64,000 bases of DNA. It comes from CAVPXC01 sp963709505. Its GTDB lineage: Bacteria; Chloroflexota; Anaerolineae; JAAEKA01. Position 1 is the first letter of the stretch. Each line of letters starts with the position of its first letter. The position numbers and the translations under genes were made by a program. Positions 31,700-38,408 of this stretch are shown piece by piece. Where the stretch lies: NCBI GenBank assembly GCA_963709505.1, contig CAVPXC010000027.1, positions 1-64,000 on the forward strand. Direction: 5' to 3'. The notes under the pieces are model-generated. The model did no database searches. It had not been told where the DNA came from and saw only the letters and a program-made list of their open reading frames with translations.

Positions 31700-31796
31700 G
31701 TTAGACCAGGGTGTATTTCAAGTTGGGGGCAGACCCTTCGGGTTTTCCGCAAACCCGAAGGGTCTGCCCCCAACTTGAAATACACCCGTTAGACCA
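31700..31796. mobile_element. Perfect-hairpin MITE-like element with target duplication
   Basis: Two perfect 36-base arms (31710-31745 and 31751-31786) around the loop TCCGC. The arm begins GGTGTATTTCAAGTTGGGGG. The hairpin is flanked on both sides by GTTAGACCA (31700-31708 and 31788-31796), a 9-base direct repeat such as transposition leaves. There is no coding capacity. The 60 bases before it hold no gene. Confidence 0.6.
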
Positions 31797-32122
31797 AGGG
31801 GACGAGAAGGGTAAGCAGTGAACAAAATAGACGGCCATGCGCGGGGTGCTCAATCGTTGATGAAAACTCCTTGACAAGTCGAGGAGTCCGGCGTGCATCG
31901 CGGACTCCCGAACTTGTTTGGGCATTTTCAGGACGGAATCAAAGAAGCGTGCAGCCCCTCGGCCGGTCGCAGGCATCGAGCCTGATCGTGCCGGTGGGGT
32001 GCACGCCTCTGACTTGTCACGTAGGATGTTGCCGCAGCCTATCAGCGGCGACTCGTGACGGCGCCGTCGCGATCCGTTGAACACATTGCGCAAGGACTCA
32101 ACTTACGAGCGCGTTCCGTCGA
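31797..32122. other. Gap with a candidate structured RNA
   Basis: About 325 bases with no convincing protein. It contains the rod-like hairpin at 31947-32006 and a smaller stem (GGAGTCCG/CGGACTCC) at about 31881-31908. Confidence 0.4.
31947..32006. ncRNA. Candidate structured RNA or long hairpin
   Basis: Nested pairs: GCGTGCA with TGCACGC, CCCC with GGGG, CCGG with CCGG, AGGC with GCCT, loop ATCGA. All four helices lie in the right order within 60 bases with small internal loops. Strand cannot be fixed. It lies between the A-type carrier gene end and the MITE-like hairpin. A repeat hairpin rather than an RNA gene is an alternative. Confidence 0.35.
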
Positions 32123-32545
32123 TCAATGATACCCGCAGCTTTCCGCCTGTTCCTCGCCGGTGTGGCTCTTGGACGTCCGGAACGAGCTGCCGCAGCCGCA
32201 CGATGAGACGGCCTGCGGATTCTCGATGTGGAAGCCGCCGCCCATCAGGCTGTCCAGATAGTCGATCCGCGCGCCGCTGATGTAGAACAGACTGGTGGGG
32301 TCAACATACACCCGCATGCCGTGCTGCACGTACATTTCGTCGCCCGGGCGCTGGGTGTCTTCAAAGGTCATGCCGTACTGCATGCCGCCGCATCCGCCGC
32401 CCTGCACGAACACGCGCAGGCCGTGGGTGGTGGCCAGGCCCTTCTCCTGCAGAATGCCGCCCAGCTTCTGCGCCGCCAACTCGGTTAGAATGACACCCTC
32501 TGTCGTAGTCACTTCGGGTTCAAGGGTCTGTACTGCTGTTGCCAT
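32123..32545 (-). CDS. A-type iron-sulfur carrier protein
   Basis: 140 residues, ATG 32545 with AGGAGGTACGACG upstream. The domain has VILTELAAQKLGGILQEKGL, FVQGGGCGGMQYGMTF (C52), VDPTSLFYISGARIDYLD and the C-terminal SSCGCGSSF (C116, C118): the three cysteines of IscA/ErpA/SufA proteins that accept and pass on Fe-S clusters. It carries a longer tail than usual, with a further cysteine (ESCGYH). It lies near moaA and a SufR-like regulator and in the neighbourhood of the nuo genes, all needing Fe-S clusters. Confidence 0.85.
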   Translation of the reverse strand: MATAVQTLEPEVTTTEGVILTELAAQKLGGILQEKGLATTHGLRVFVQGGGCGGMQYGMTFEDTQRPGDEMYVQHGMRVYVDPTSLFYISGARIDYLDSLMGGGFHIENPQAVSSCGCGSSFRTSKSHTGEEQAESCGYH

Positions 32546-32571
32546 CGTCGTACCTCCTGGATTGATTTCTT

Positions 32572-32757
32572 GGTGACCGGTGACCGGTGACCGGTGCTAT
32601 CTCGATGATTGGTATGGTATTACGGTGATCGGTGATCGGTGATCGGTGACCGGTGATCGGTGATGAGTATTCGGTAGCCAGTTCTCGATGATCGGTTCCG
32701 ACTGATTACCGATTACCGATCACCGAATACCGACCACCGATCATCGATACCGAATCG
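32572..32757. repeat. Large heptamer-built inverted repeat
   Basis: Seven-base units GGTGACC (three), then GGTGATC (mostly) from 32624, followed by AGTATTC, GGTAGCC, AGTTCTC and the inverted set ACCGATT, ACCGATC, ACCGAAT, ACCGACC. The whole forms a long imperfect hairpin between the A-type carrier start and the moaA stop. It fills the gap; no gene is seen. Confidence 0.75.
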
Positions 32758-32787
32758 ATACTTCCGTTCAATTGCTGCCTTGAAACA

Positions 32788-33765
32788 CTAGCCGCCTATC
32801 TGCGACATTACCCGCAACTGCGGGAAGTCGCCGTTCGGCAGGCCGTGGCCCCAGGGTTTGTTCCACACTGCGGTGCGAATGATCGTTCTTAACTCTTCCA
32901 CTGTACACCCTTGCCGCAGTGGGGTGAGTAAGTCAACTTCCCGATCGCGCAGAAGACACAGCCGCAGCTTGCCGTCAGCCGTCAGGCGATAGCGGTTACA
33001 GCCGGCGCAGAATGGCTCAGTGACAGTGCTTATAAATCCAATTTGGCCTTGAGCACCGGCCAGGCGATAGGGTCGGGCCGGATCGCGGCCATCGTAGCCC
33101 GGCACCGGGTGCAGCGGCCCTAGCTCCGCCTCGATGCGTGCTTGGGTCTCGGCCGATGAGACCACGGCCTCTTGTTGGAAATCCGCGACACTGCCGAACG
33201 GCATCAGCTCGATGAAGCGGATGTGCCAGGGACGCTCGATGCTCAGGTGGGCCAGCGCCGCCACTTCGTCCTCGTTAAAGCCGCGTGTCACCACTGCGTT
33301 TAGCTTGAGCGGATGGATTCCCGCTGCCTCGGCTGCGGCCACACCGTCCCAAACCCGGTGCAGATCGCCCCAGCGGGTGATGCGTCGGAATTTTGCCGGG
33401 TTCAGCGTATCGATGCTGACGTTGATCGCCTGCAGCCCGGCCTGGGCCAACGGCTCGGCCAGATCGGCCAGCAGAAGCCCGTTGGTGGTCATGGCTACCT
33501 TGGCGATACCCGGCACTGCCGCAATGGATCGAACCAGCTCGACCACACCGGGCCGGATCGTCGGCTCGCCGCCTGTGAGGCGTATCTTTGTCGTGCCCAG
33601 CTCCGCGGCCGCCCGCACGATCGCCAGGATTTCGTCGTCCTGCAACAGCTCCGCACGAGGCTTGAAGCGCATCTCTTCGGGCATGCAATAGACACAGCGC
33701 AGATTGCATGCGTCGGTCAACGAGATGCGCAGATAATCAATCCGCCGCCCGTAGCTGTCGATCAT
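32788..33765 (-). CDS. moaA: GTP 3',8-cyclase MoaA
   Basis: 325 residues, intact. N-terminal radical SAM cluster LTDACNLRCVYCMPEEM (C20, C24, C27), then KIRLTGGEPTIRPGVVEL, AMTTNGLLLADLAEPLAQAG and VSIDTLNPAKFRRITRWGD. The second cluster is CAGCNRYRLTADGKLRLCLL near the C-terminus, and the protein ends in the conserved GG. MoaA turns GTP into 3',8-cH2GTP, the first step of molybdopterin synthesis; the aldehyde ferredoxin oxidoreductase at 54417 would use the tungsten form of this cofactor. No other mo genes are nearby. The SufR-like regulator ends 115 bases upstream. Confidence 0.95.
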   Translation of the reverse strand: MIDSYGRRIDYLRISLTDACNLRCVYCMPEEMRFKPRAELLQDDEILAIVRAAAELGTTKIRLTGGEPTIRPGVVELVRSIAAVPGIAKVAMTTNGLLLADLAEPLAQAGLQAINVSIDTLNPAKFRRITRWGDLHRVWDGVAAAEAAGIHPLKLNAVVTRGFNEDEVAALAHLSIERPWHIRFIELMPFGSVADFQQEAVVSSAETQARIEAELGPLHPVPGYDGRDPARPYRLAGAQGQIGFISTVTEPFCAGCNRYRLTADGKLRLCLLRDREVDLLTPLRQGCTVEELRTIIRTAVWNKPWGHGLPNGDFPQLRVMSQIGG

Positions 33766-33879
33766 CGACCCGCCGATTGATGGGCGCGAGGCCTAGAGGC
33801 AGCGCAGAAGGTCCATCACTCCATAACGAAATCGTCGACATCATGGCTCCGCATTGTCAAGCCAACCGCATTTCTCGGT

Positions 33880-34560
33880 CTAGGAGTTGAGTTGCAGGAA
33901 AATATTGGCCGGCCCCGGGACTTCGTGCACCAACGCAGGGTTCTGAACGGTATCGATGCGGTACGTGCAGCGACAGCCGCCTTCCGACAACCGAGTCACG
34001 GGCGTTGGGCTCACGCCAAGGAGGCGGTTCATCAGGCGTAGGTCCATCGCGCAGAGCTCCCGGTGCTGCTCGGCGACGCCCGCGTACGGGCAGTTGAGCG
34101 TATACACCAGGAAATGGCCGTCCTGCTTCTCGCAGCGCGCCAGGTAACCCTTCTCGTTCAGGAAATCGACCGCGTGTTCGACTCGCTGTTCCAGGGGAGC
34201 GTCCACCGGAAGCGGGCTCGCATCGCGGGCCACACCGTCGGCCATCCGCTCGAACAGGGCGTGTAGCTGCTCGGGCGGCAACACCGCCTTGATCTCGTCC
34301 AACATACGCACAGCCAGCAACTCGTGGTTGCGCGGGAAATAAGCGTTGGCGGCCTCGGTCAGCGCATAAATCTGCTGAGGCCGGCCGACCGTGCCCGGCC
34401 GGCGCACGCGCGGCGAGCAGATCAGGTTCTCTCCTTGCAGCACATCAAGGTGATGGCGCACCGAGACTGGAGCCATCACCAGCTTGAGCGCCAGCTCAGC
34501 CACCGTCACGTCACCCTGCTCTTTGATGATTTCGAGAATGCGAAAACGAGTTTGCTGCAC
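33880..34560 (-). CDS. SufR-like Fe-S transcriptional regulator
   Basis: 226 residues starting MQQTRFRILEIIKEQGDVTV. The winged helix is VTVAELALKLVMAPVSVRHH with LQGENLICSPRVRRPGTVGR as wing. The C-terminal half has C157, C170, C196 and C198 (LNCPYA, HRELCAMD, GGCRCTY), matching the spaced cysteines that hold a cluster in SufR-type regulators. Such proteins repress Fe-S assembly genes in response to cluster status. It precedes moaA on the same strand; the A-type carrier follows. Targets unknown. ArsR/DeoR is the broader family. Confidence 0.75.
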   Translation of the reverse strand: MQQTRFRILEIIKEQGDVTVAELALKLVMAPVSVRHHLDVLQGENLICSPRVRRPGTVGRPQQIYALTEAANAYFPRNHELLAVRMLDEIKAVLPPEQLHALFERMADGVARDASPLPVDAPLEQRVEHAVDFLNEKGYLARCEKQDGHFLVYTLNCPYAGVAEQHRELCAMDLRLMNRLLGVSPTPVTRLSEGGCRCTYRIDTVQNPALVHEVPGPANIFLQLNS

Positions 34561-34597
34561 ACGATGATCTCACTCAGAGAATGGACAGACGTCATTT

Positions 34598-34666
34598 CGG
34601 AGCAGGTCTTGCACCTGCCCTCTTGGTGTCACATGTGCATTGTGGGCAGGTGCAAGACCTGCCCCT
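34598..34666. repeat. Inverted repeat between regulator and nuo leader
   Basis: GCAGGTCTTGCACCTGCCC (34602-34620) and its perfect complement (34644-34662), extended one mismatch outwards by GG.G. The loop is 23 bases. It may terminate transcription or be a small mobile hairpin. Confidence 0.6.
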
Positions 34667-34790
34667 ACAGTAATGCGCCGGGAGTTTAGCACAGCGTCGC
34701 CGGTCTGTCAATTCTTATGATGAAAATCATACAAATATGCAGATTCTCGGGTCTCGTGCATGGGGTCAGCCGGCCCAGGGTGGTGAAAAT

Positions 34791-34819
34791 TTGCACGGTG
34801 CTATGATCTAATGTAGAAT
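34791..34819 (+). promoter_or_regulatory. Promoter ahead of the nuo region
   Basis: TTGCAC (34791-34796), 17 bases, TAGAAT (34814-34819). It could drive the small gene at 34895 and nuoB. Confidence 0.6.
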
Positions 34820-34894
34820 AAACCGTCACAGCCGGGCAAGGCACAGTTGCCCGCGCATTCCCCGTTGTGGTGTCCGAACCGCTGCTTGGTGCGC

Positions 34895-35195
34895 ATGGAA
34901 CCAATTACTGTCCCCACAGAAGACTCGACTTTCGGCCCGTTTGCTGAACTCAGGCAGGTGTCCGTCGCTGCAGACGAAGAGATCAGTGCTGTCAACGCGC
35001 TCTTGCAGGACGGTTGGAAGGTGCTGCATGTCGGCCACACCCAGCAAACACACAGTCTACGTGTTGGGCAGGCCGCCTCAGCAATCCCGGCGCCGCACCG
35101 GCTTCTTGGCTGTTCAACCCGGTGAATGGAATTCACCGTCTGAAGCTGAAAAGGCCCCTCAGGGCCTGGCGTCTGACCTACTCCCCAGTGCCTGA
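34895..35195 (+). CDS. Small hypothetical protein upstream of nuoB (frameshift)
   Basis: ATG 34895 begins MEPITVPTEDSTFGPFAELR and continues VNALLQDGWKVLHVGHT; a shift near 35040 continues HTVYVLGRPPQQSRRRTGFL. The phrase xxINxLLxxGWxLLxV...YVLGR occurs in many small uncharacterised proteins. The last residues, from about 35122, are encoded by the structured repeat that begins there. Total about 100 residues. No clear ribosome site. It lies 65 bases before nuoB on the same strand. Low certainty. Confidence 0.4.
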
Positions 35196-35237
35196 GGGCA
35201 CTTTTCAATTTCAGCCAGGGATTTCCAATCCCTGAAT
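35117..35237. repeat. Structured interspersed repeat, copy 2
   Basis: A palindrome (CGGTGAATGGAATTCACCG), AGGCCC-CTCA-GGGCCT, AGTGCC-TGAG-GGCACT, and TTTCAGCCAGGGATTTCCAA with its partner AATCCCTGAAT. Compared with 25333-25472 the stems differ in sequence but keep pairing, and the loops CTCA and TGAG are identical and mutually complementary. It ends 24 bases before nuoB. Confidence 0.65.
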
Positions 35238-35260
35238 AGCTGCTTCGAGAGGATGGAGCG

Positions 35261-36205
35261 ATGGCACAACAATCCCCTGGCACACCGGAAGTGCCGGAAG
35301 AGCTGCAGTCCAACGTCCTCCTGACGACGGTGGATTTCATCTACAACCTTGGCCGCTCGTACTCGCTGTGGCCGATGACCTTTGGCCTGGCGTGCTGCGC
35401 CATCGAGTTCATCGTTTCAGGCTCGGCACGCTATGATTTGTCGCGCTTTGGCATGGAGGTGATCCGGCCTTCACCGCGCCAGTGTGACCTGCTAATTGTA
35501 TCCGGCACGGTCACCAAGAAGATGGTCGTGCCGATCGTGCGGCTGTATAACCAAATGTCCGAGCCGCGCTACGTGGTCAGCATGGGCGCATGCGCCACTG
35601 GCGGCGGTCCCTTCAAAGAGGGCTATAACGTCGTTTCCGGCATCGACAAGTTTCTGCCGGTCGATGTGTACGTGCCCGGCTGCCCTCCTACCCCCGAAGC
35701 GCTGCTCCACGGTTTCATCAGCCTGCAGAAAAAGGTCAGGACGCAGTCGGTGCGCACCGTGCCCTGGTACCGCAAGGAGTACACCGGCGAGATCGCGATC
35801 CCTGTGTTGGGCCCGGACCTCTTTGGCACAAATTCTGCTGAAATGAAACGGGTGCGCGACGTTAGCCTGCAGCGTTTGATGACCAGTCGCGCCGCAGGCA
35901 ACCCTACGATCGTTGGCGTCAAAAGAGCAGGCACTGTCGAGCAGGTGTTTGTTGAAAACCCAGGCACGGCCCAGGAACTTACTGGCTGGAAGTTGGTTAG
36001 CGGCGACGGCCAGGAGACCTATGAGTTCCCCGCTGGCCTGGTGTTGATGCCAAACTCGGATCTGCGGATCCTGAGCGGGCCTGGAGCCGCGCCGTCTGCC
36101 ACCAATGATTTGGTTTGGAAAACGGACGCGGTGTGGCCGGCCGAGCAGGGCAGCGCGACCCTGGTGGACGCTGACGGCAACAAGGTCTCGACCCTGAGCT
36201 ACTAG
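35261..36205 (+). CDS. nuoB: NuoB with a C-terminal lamin-tail-like domain
   Basis: 314 residues, start ATG 35261 with GAGAGGATGG upstream. Residues 1-185 are NuoB, the complex I subunit carrying cluster N2: FGLACCAIEF (C45, C46), VVSMGACATGGG (C111), VYVPGCPPTPEALLHG (C141). A linker follows, then residues about 225-314 read AGTVEQVFVENPGTAQELTG, WKLVSGDGQETYEFPAGLVL and ATLVDADGNKVSTLSY. ENxGTxxxxLTGWxL, a central YxFPxG, and DxxGNxVS are the marks of a lamin-tail domain, an Ig-like fold normally on secreted or nuclease proteins. The usual NuoB is about 160-220 residues, so this is a fusion. Confidence 0.88.
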   Translation: MAQQSPGTPEVPEELQSNVLLTTVDFIYNLGRSYSLWPMTFGLACCAIEFIVSGSARYDLSRFGMEVIRPSPRQCDLLIVSGTVTKKMVVPIVRLYNQMSEPRYVVSMGACATGGGPFKEGYNVVSGIDKFLPVDVYVPGCPPTPEALLHGFISLQKKVRTQSVRTVPWYRKEYTGEIAIPVLGPDLFGTNSAEMKRVRDVSLQRLMTSRAAGNPTIVGVKRAGTVEQVFVENPGTAQELTGWKLVSGDGQETYEFPAGLVLMPNSDLRILSGPGAAPSATNDLVWKTDAVWPAEQGSATLVDADGNKVSTLSY

Positions 36206-36628
36206 GCGCTTGACCACTCTTGATCGGACCGATCTAAACTCATGTTCTGTTGAAACCGAGGGTTGGCGCGATTGGCGTACAAACTCCGGGTTTCTCCAGA
36301 ACATGAGTTTAGGTAGCGCATTAGGCAGTCCGGGCGGGTCTGATCTTCCATGGTAGGACCCGTCCAGGGTTTCGTGCTCGGCCGCGATCTGAATGCGGCG
36401 TTGAACTTGGCCGCATGGACTACCGCGAGTTCCGCGGGAAGCTACGCCTGTGGAGAGAGTATAAGTCCTGGTCTCCAGGCGGTTTTCGCTGAAGCAGGAA
36501 CCGAACGGCGATCTACCTGACCGGCTCGCCTGCCTGACCTGCCTGGCGGCAGCCAGGTCGGCAGACAGGCATGACGGGTTCAACGATGGTAGATTTGTGT
36601 AAGTTTCGGAGAACGGAGCAAGGAAGCC
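36206..36628. repeat. nuoB-nuoC gap with two inverted repeats
   Basis: GATCGGACCGATCT at 36222-36235 (half of the palindrome family of 26885), running into CTAAACTCATGTTCTG (36234-36249), whose complement is at 36297-36312. A second imperfect palindrome, CCTGCCTGGC...GCCAGGTCGGCAG, lies at about 36528-36573. No gene seen in the 423 bases. Confidence 0.55.
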
Positions 36629-37117
36629 ATGACAGAAGCAACTACGGAAGTAACCCTGCCCTACAGCGACGCCTTGCCCGGCGCAGTGATTGCCGAAGAG
36701 GCTGGCCTGGACGGCACGAGCTTGATTGTGGTGGCAGAGCAGTTGCCGGCCCTGGCAAGGCACATTCGCGATACTGAGGGCTACGACCTGCTGTCGAATC
36801 TGACAGCGGTTGATTACCTGGGCTTTGCAGGCCGCAGCGCCGCCGACCGCTTTGAAGTTGTCTATCACCTCTACTCGACAAAAAAGGGCGGCGGCCACAA
36901 GGTGCTCAAAGTGCGCCTCCCGGAGGATCGCCCTATCCTGCCGACGTTGGTGACGGTGTATCCAGGCGCAGACCTGCAGGAGCGTGAGGCGTATGACCTC
37001 TATGGCATTCGTTTCGCAGGCCACCCGAACTTGCGCCGCATCTTGCTCTGGGAAGGCTTTCACGGCCATCCGATGCGCAAGGACTGGAAAGAGCCCTACT
37101 ACGAGGCCGAAGGCTAA
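36629..37117 (+). CDS. nuoC: NuoC (N-terminal part of a likely NuoCD fusion)
   Basis: 162 residues, ATG 36629 behind AAGGAAG. Matches NuoC: LPALARHIRDTEGYDLLSNL, TAVDYLGFAGRSAADRFEVV, YHLYSTKKGGGHKVLKVRLP, TLVTVYPGADLQEREAYDLY and HPNLRRILLWEGFHGHPMRK. It stops after KEPYYEAEG, but removing one G at 37112-37115 gives KEPYYEAEAKPFKSRHPEG, continuing without break into NuoD. So the native protein is probably NuoCD, as in E. coli. NuoC forms part of the peripheral arm of complex I near the quinone site. Confidence 0.85.
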   Translation: MTEATTEVTLPYSDALPGAVIAEEAGLDGTSLIVVAEQLPALARHIRDTEGYDLLSNLTAVDYLGFAGRSAADRFEVVYHLYSTKKGGGHKVLKVRLPEDRPILPTLVTVYPGADLQEREAYDLYGIRFAGHPNLRRILLWEGFHGHPMRKDWKEPYYEAEG

Positions 37118-38400
37118 GCCTTTCAAGAGCCGCCATCCCGAAGGCAACTATGCCTGGGCTGAAGACCGCAACCCCTGGGGCTCGAACGTCAAGTATCCCG
37201 ATGGCTTCGACCCGGAGACCTGGCAGCAGCCTGTCACGATCTTGCCACTGGTGCGCCATGCCGGCAACGGCGCGTCTGGCGTTTTGAAGACCGACCGCAT
37301 CGTCGTCAATATGGGGCCGCAACATCCCAGCACCCACGGTGTGTTTCGCATGATCGTGGAGCTGGAGGGTGAGACCATCACCGCGCTGGAGCCGGAGATG
37401 GGCTATCTACACCGCAATCACGAGAAGATCGGCGAGCGCAACACGTATTTGATGAGCATGCCGTATACCGATCGCCTCGACTACCTCACCTCCATGTCCA
37501 ACAACCTGGCCTATGCCATCGCCGTCGAGAAGCTGTTAGGCGAGGAGTACAAGCCACCGGAGCGAGCGGAATATCTGCGGGTGATCATGGCCGAACTGAC
37601 CAGGATTGTCAACCACCTGTTCTCGGTCGGCACCTTCCTCAACGACCTGGGCGCCTTCTTCACACCGCTGTTGTACGCAGTGCGCGAGCGCGAGTTGCTA
37701 TTGGACATGTTTGAGTGGGTCTCGGGCAGCCGCATGATGTGCAACTACATGCGCTTCGGCGGTGTGGCGCGCGACCTACCCGATGGCTGGCTGGACCAAT
37801 GCAAGGAAATCGTCTTCGACCGTCTGCCAGGCAAGCTCGACGAGTTGGAGCGCTACCTGATCGGCAACGAGATTCTTCGGGAGCGCTGCCTGGGTATTGG
37901 CTACCTGTCGGCTGAGGATGCGATCGCGCTCAGTTGCACCGGCCCTCAGCTGCGCGGCAGTGGGGTGCCTTACGACATCCGCAGGGCCGAGCCCTACTCG
38001 GTCTACGACCGGTTTGATTTCCAGGTTGTCGCCTACGACGGCTGCGACGTCTACTCCCGCTTCCGCGTGCGGATGGATGAGATGCGGCAGAGCGTCAAGA
38101 TCCTGCAACAGGCGATCCGGCAACTGCCTGACGGCCCCGTGCAGGCAACCAAAGGACAGGGTGCATACACCGTTCGCCCCCCGGTGGGCGACGTCTATGG
38201 CCGCATCGAGTCGCCCAAGGGCGAGCTGGGCTTCTACCTGGTGTCCAACGGCACCGGCAACCCGTGGCGCTACCGCGTGCGGCCGCCGTCCTTCATTAAC
38301 CTCAATGCCTTGGGCCCGATGGCCATCGGCAACAAGGTAGCCGAACTCGGTGATTATCCTGGGTGCCATTGATATCGTGCTGGGCGAGGTCGATCGGTAG
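37118..38400 (+). CDS. nuoD: NuoD (C-terminal part of a likely NuoCD fusion; end frameshifted)
   Basis: Follows NuoC with no gap and no own ribosome site. KTDRIVVNMGPQHPSTHGVF, ALEPEMGYLHRNHEKIGERN, DRLDYLTSMSNNLAYAIAVE and the C-terminal YDGCDVYSRFRVRMDEMRQS and ESPKGELGFYLVSNGTGNPW are NuoD, which forms the quinone pocket with NuoB. The frame is lost at an extra A near 38344; the other frame gives the expected VIILGAIDIVLGEVDR and TAG at 38400, 8 bases before the nuoI start. An ATG-independent beginning supports the fusion. Confidence 0.85.
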
Positions 38401-38408
38401 GAGGACTC

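Noticed and set aside
31881..32060. tRNA or other named RNA in the gap
   Set aside because: No cloverleaf, no CCA-type end and no T-loop sequence; only hairpins.
32572..32757. Possible CRISPR or minisatellite
   Set aside because: Units of seven bases without spacers and with an inverted half; better described as a heptamer hairpin.
35492..37147. Long minus-strand open frame of 551 codons
   Set aside because: It is the antisense shadow of nuoB and nuoC, whose plus-strand frames match known proteins; its sequence resembles no family.
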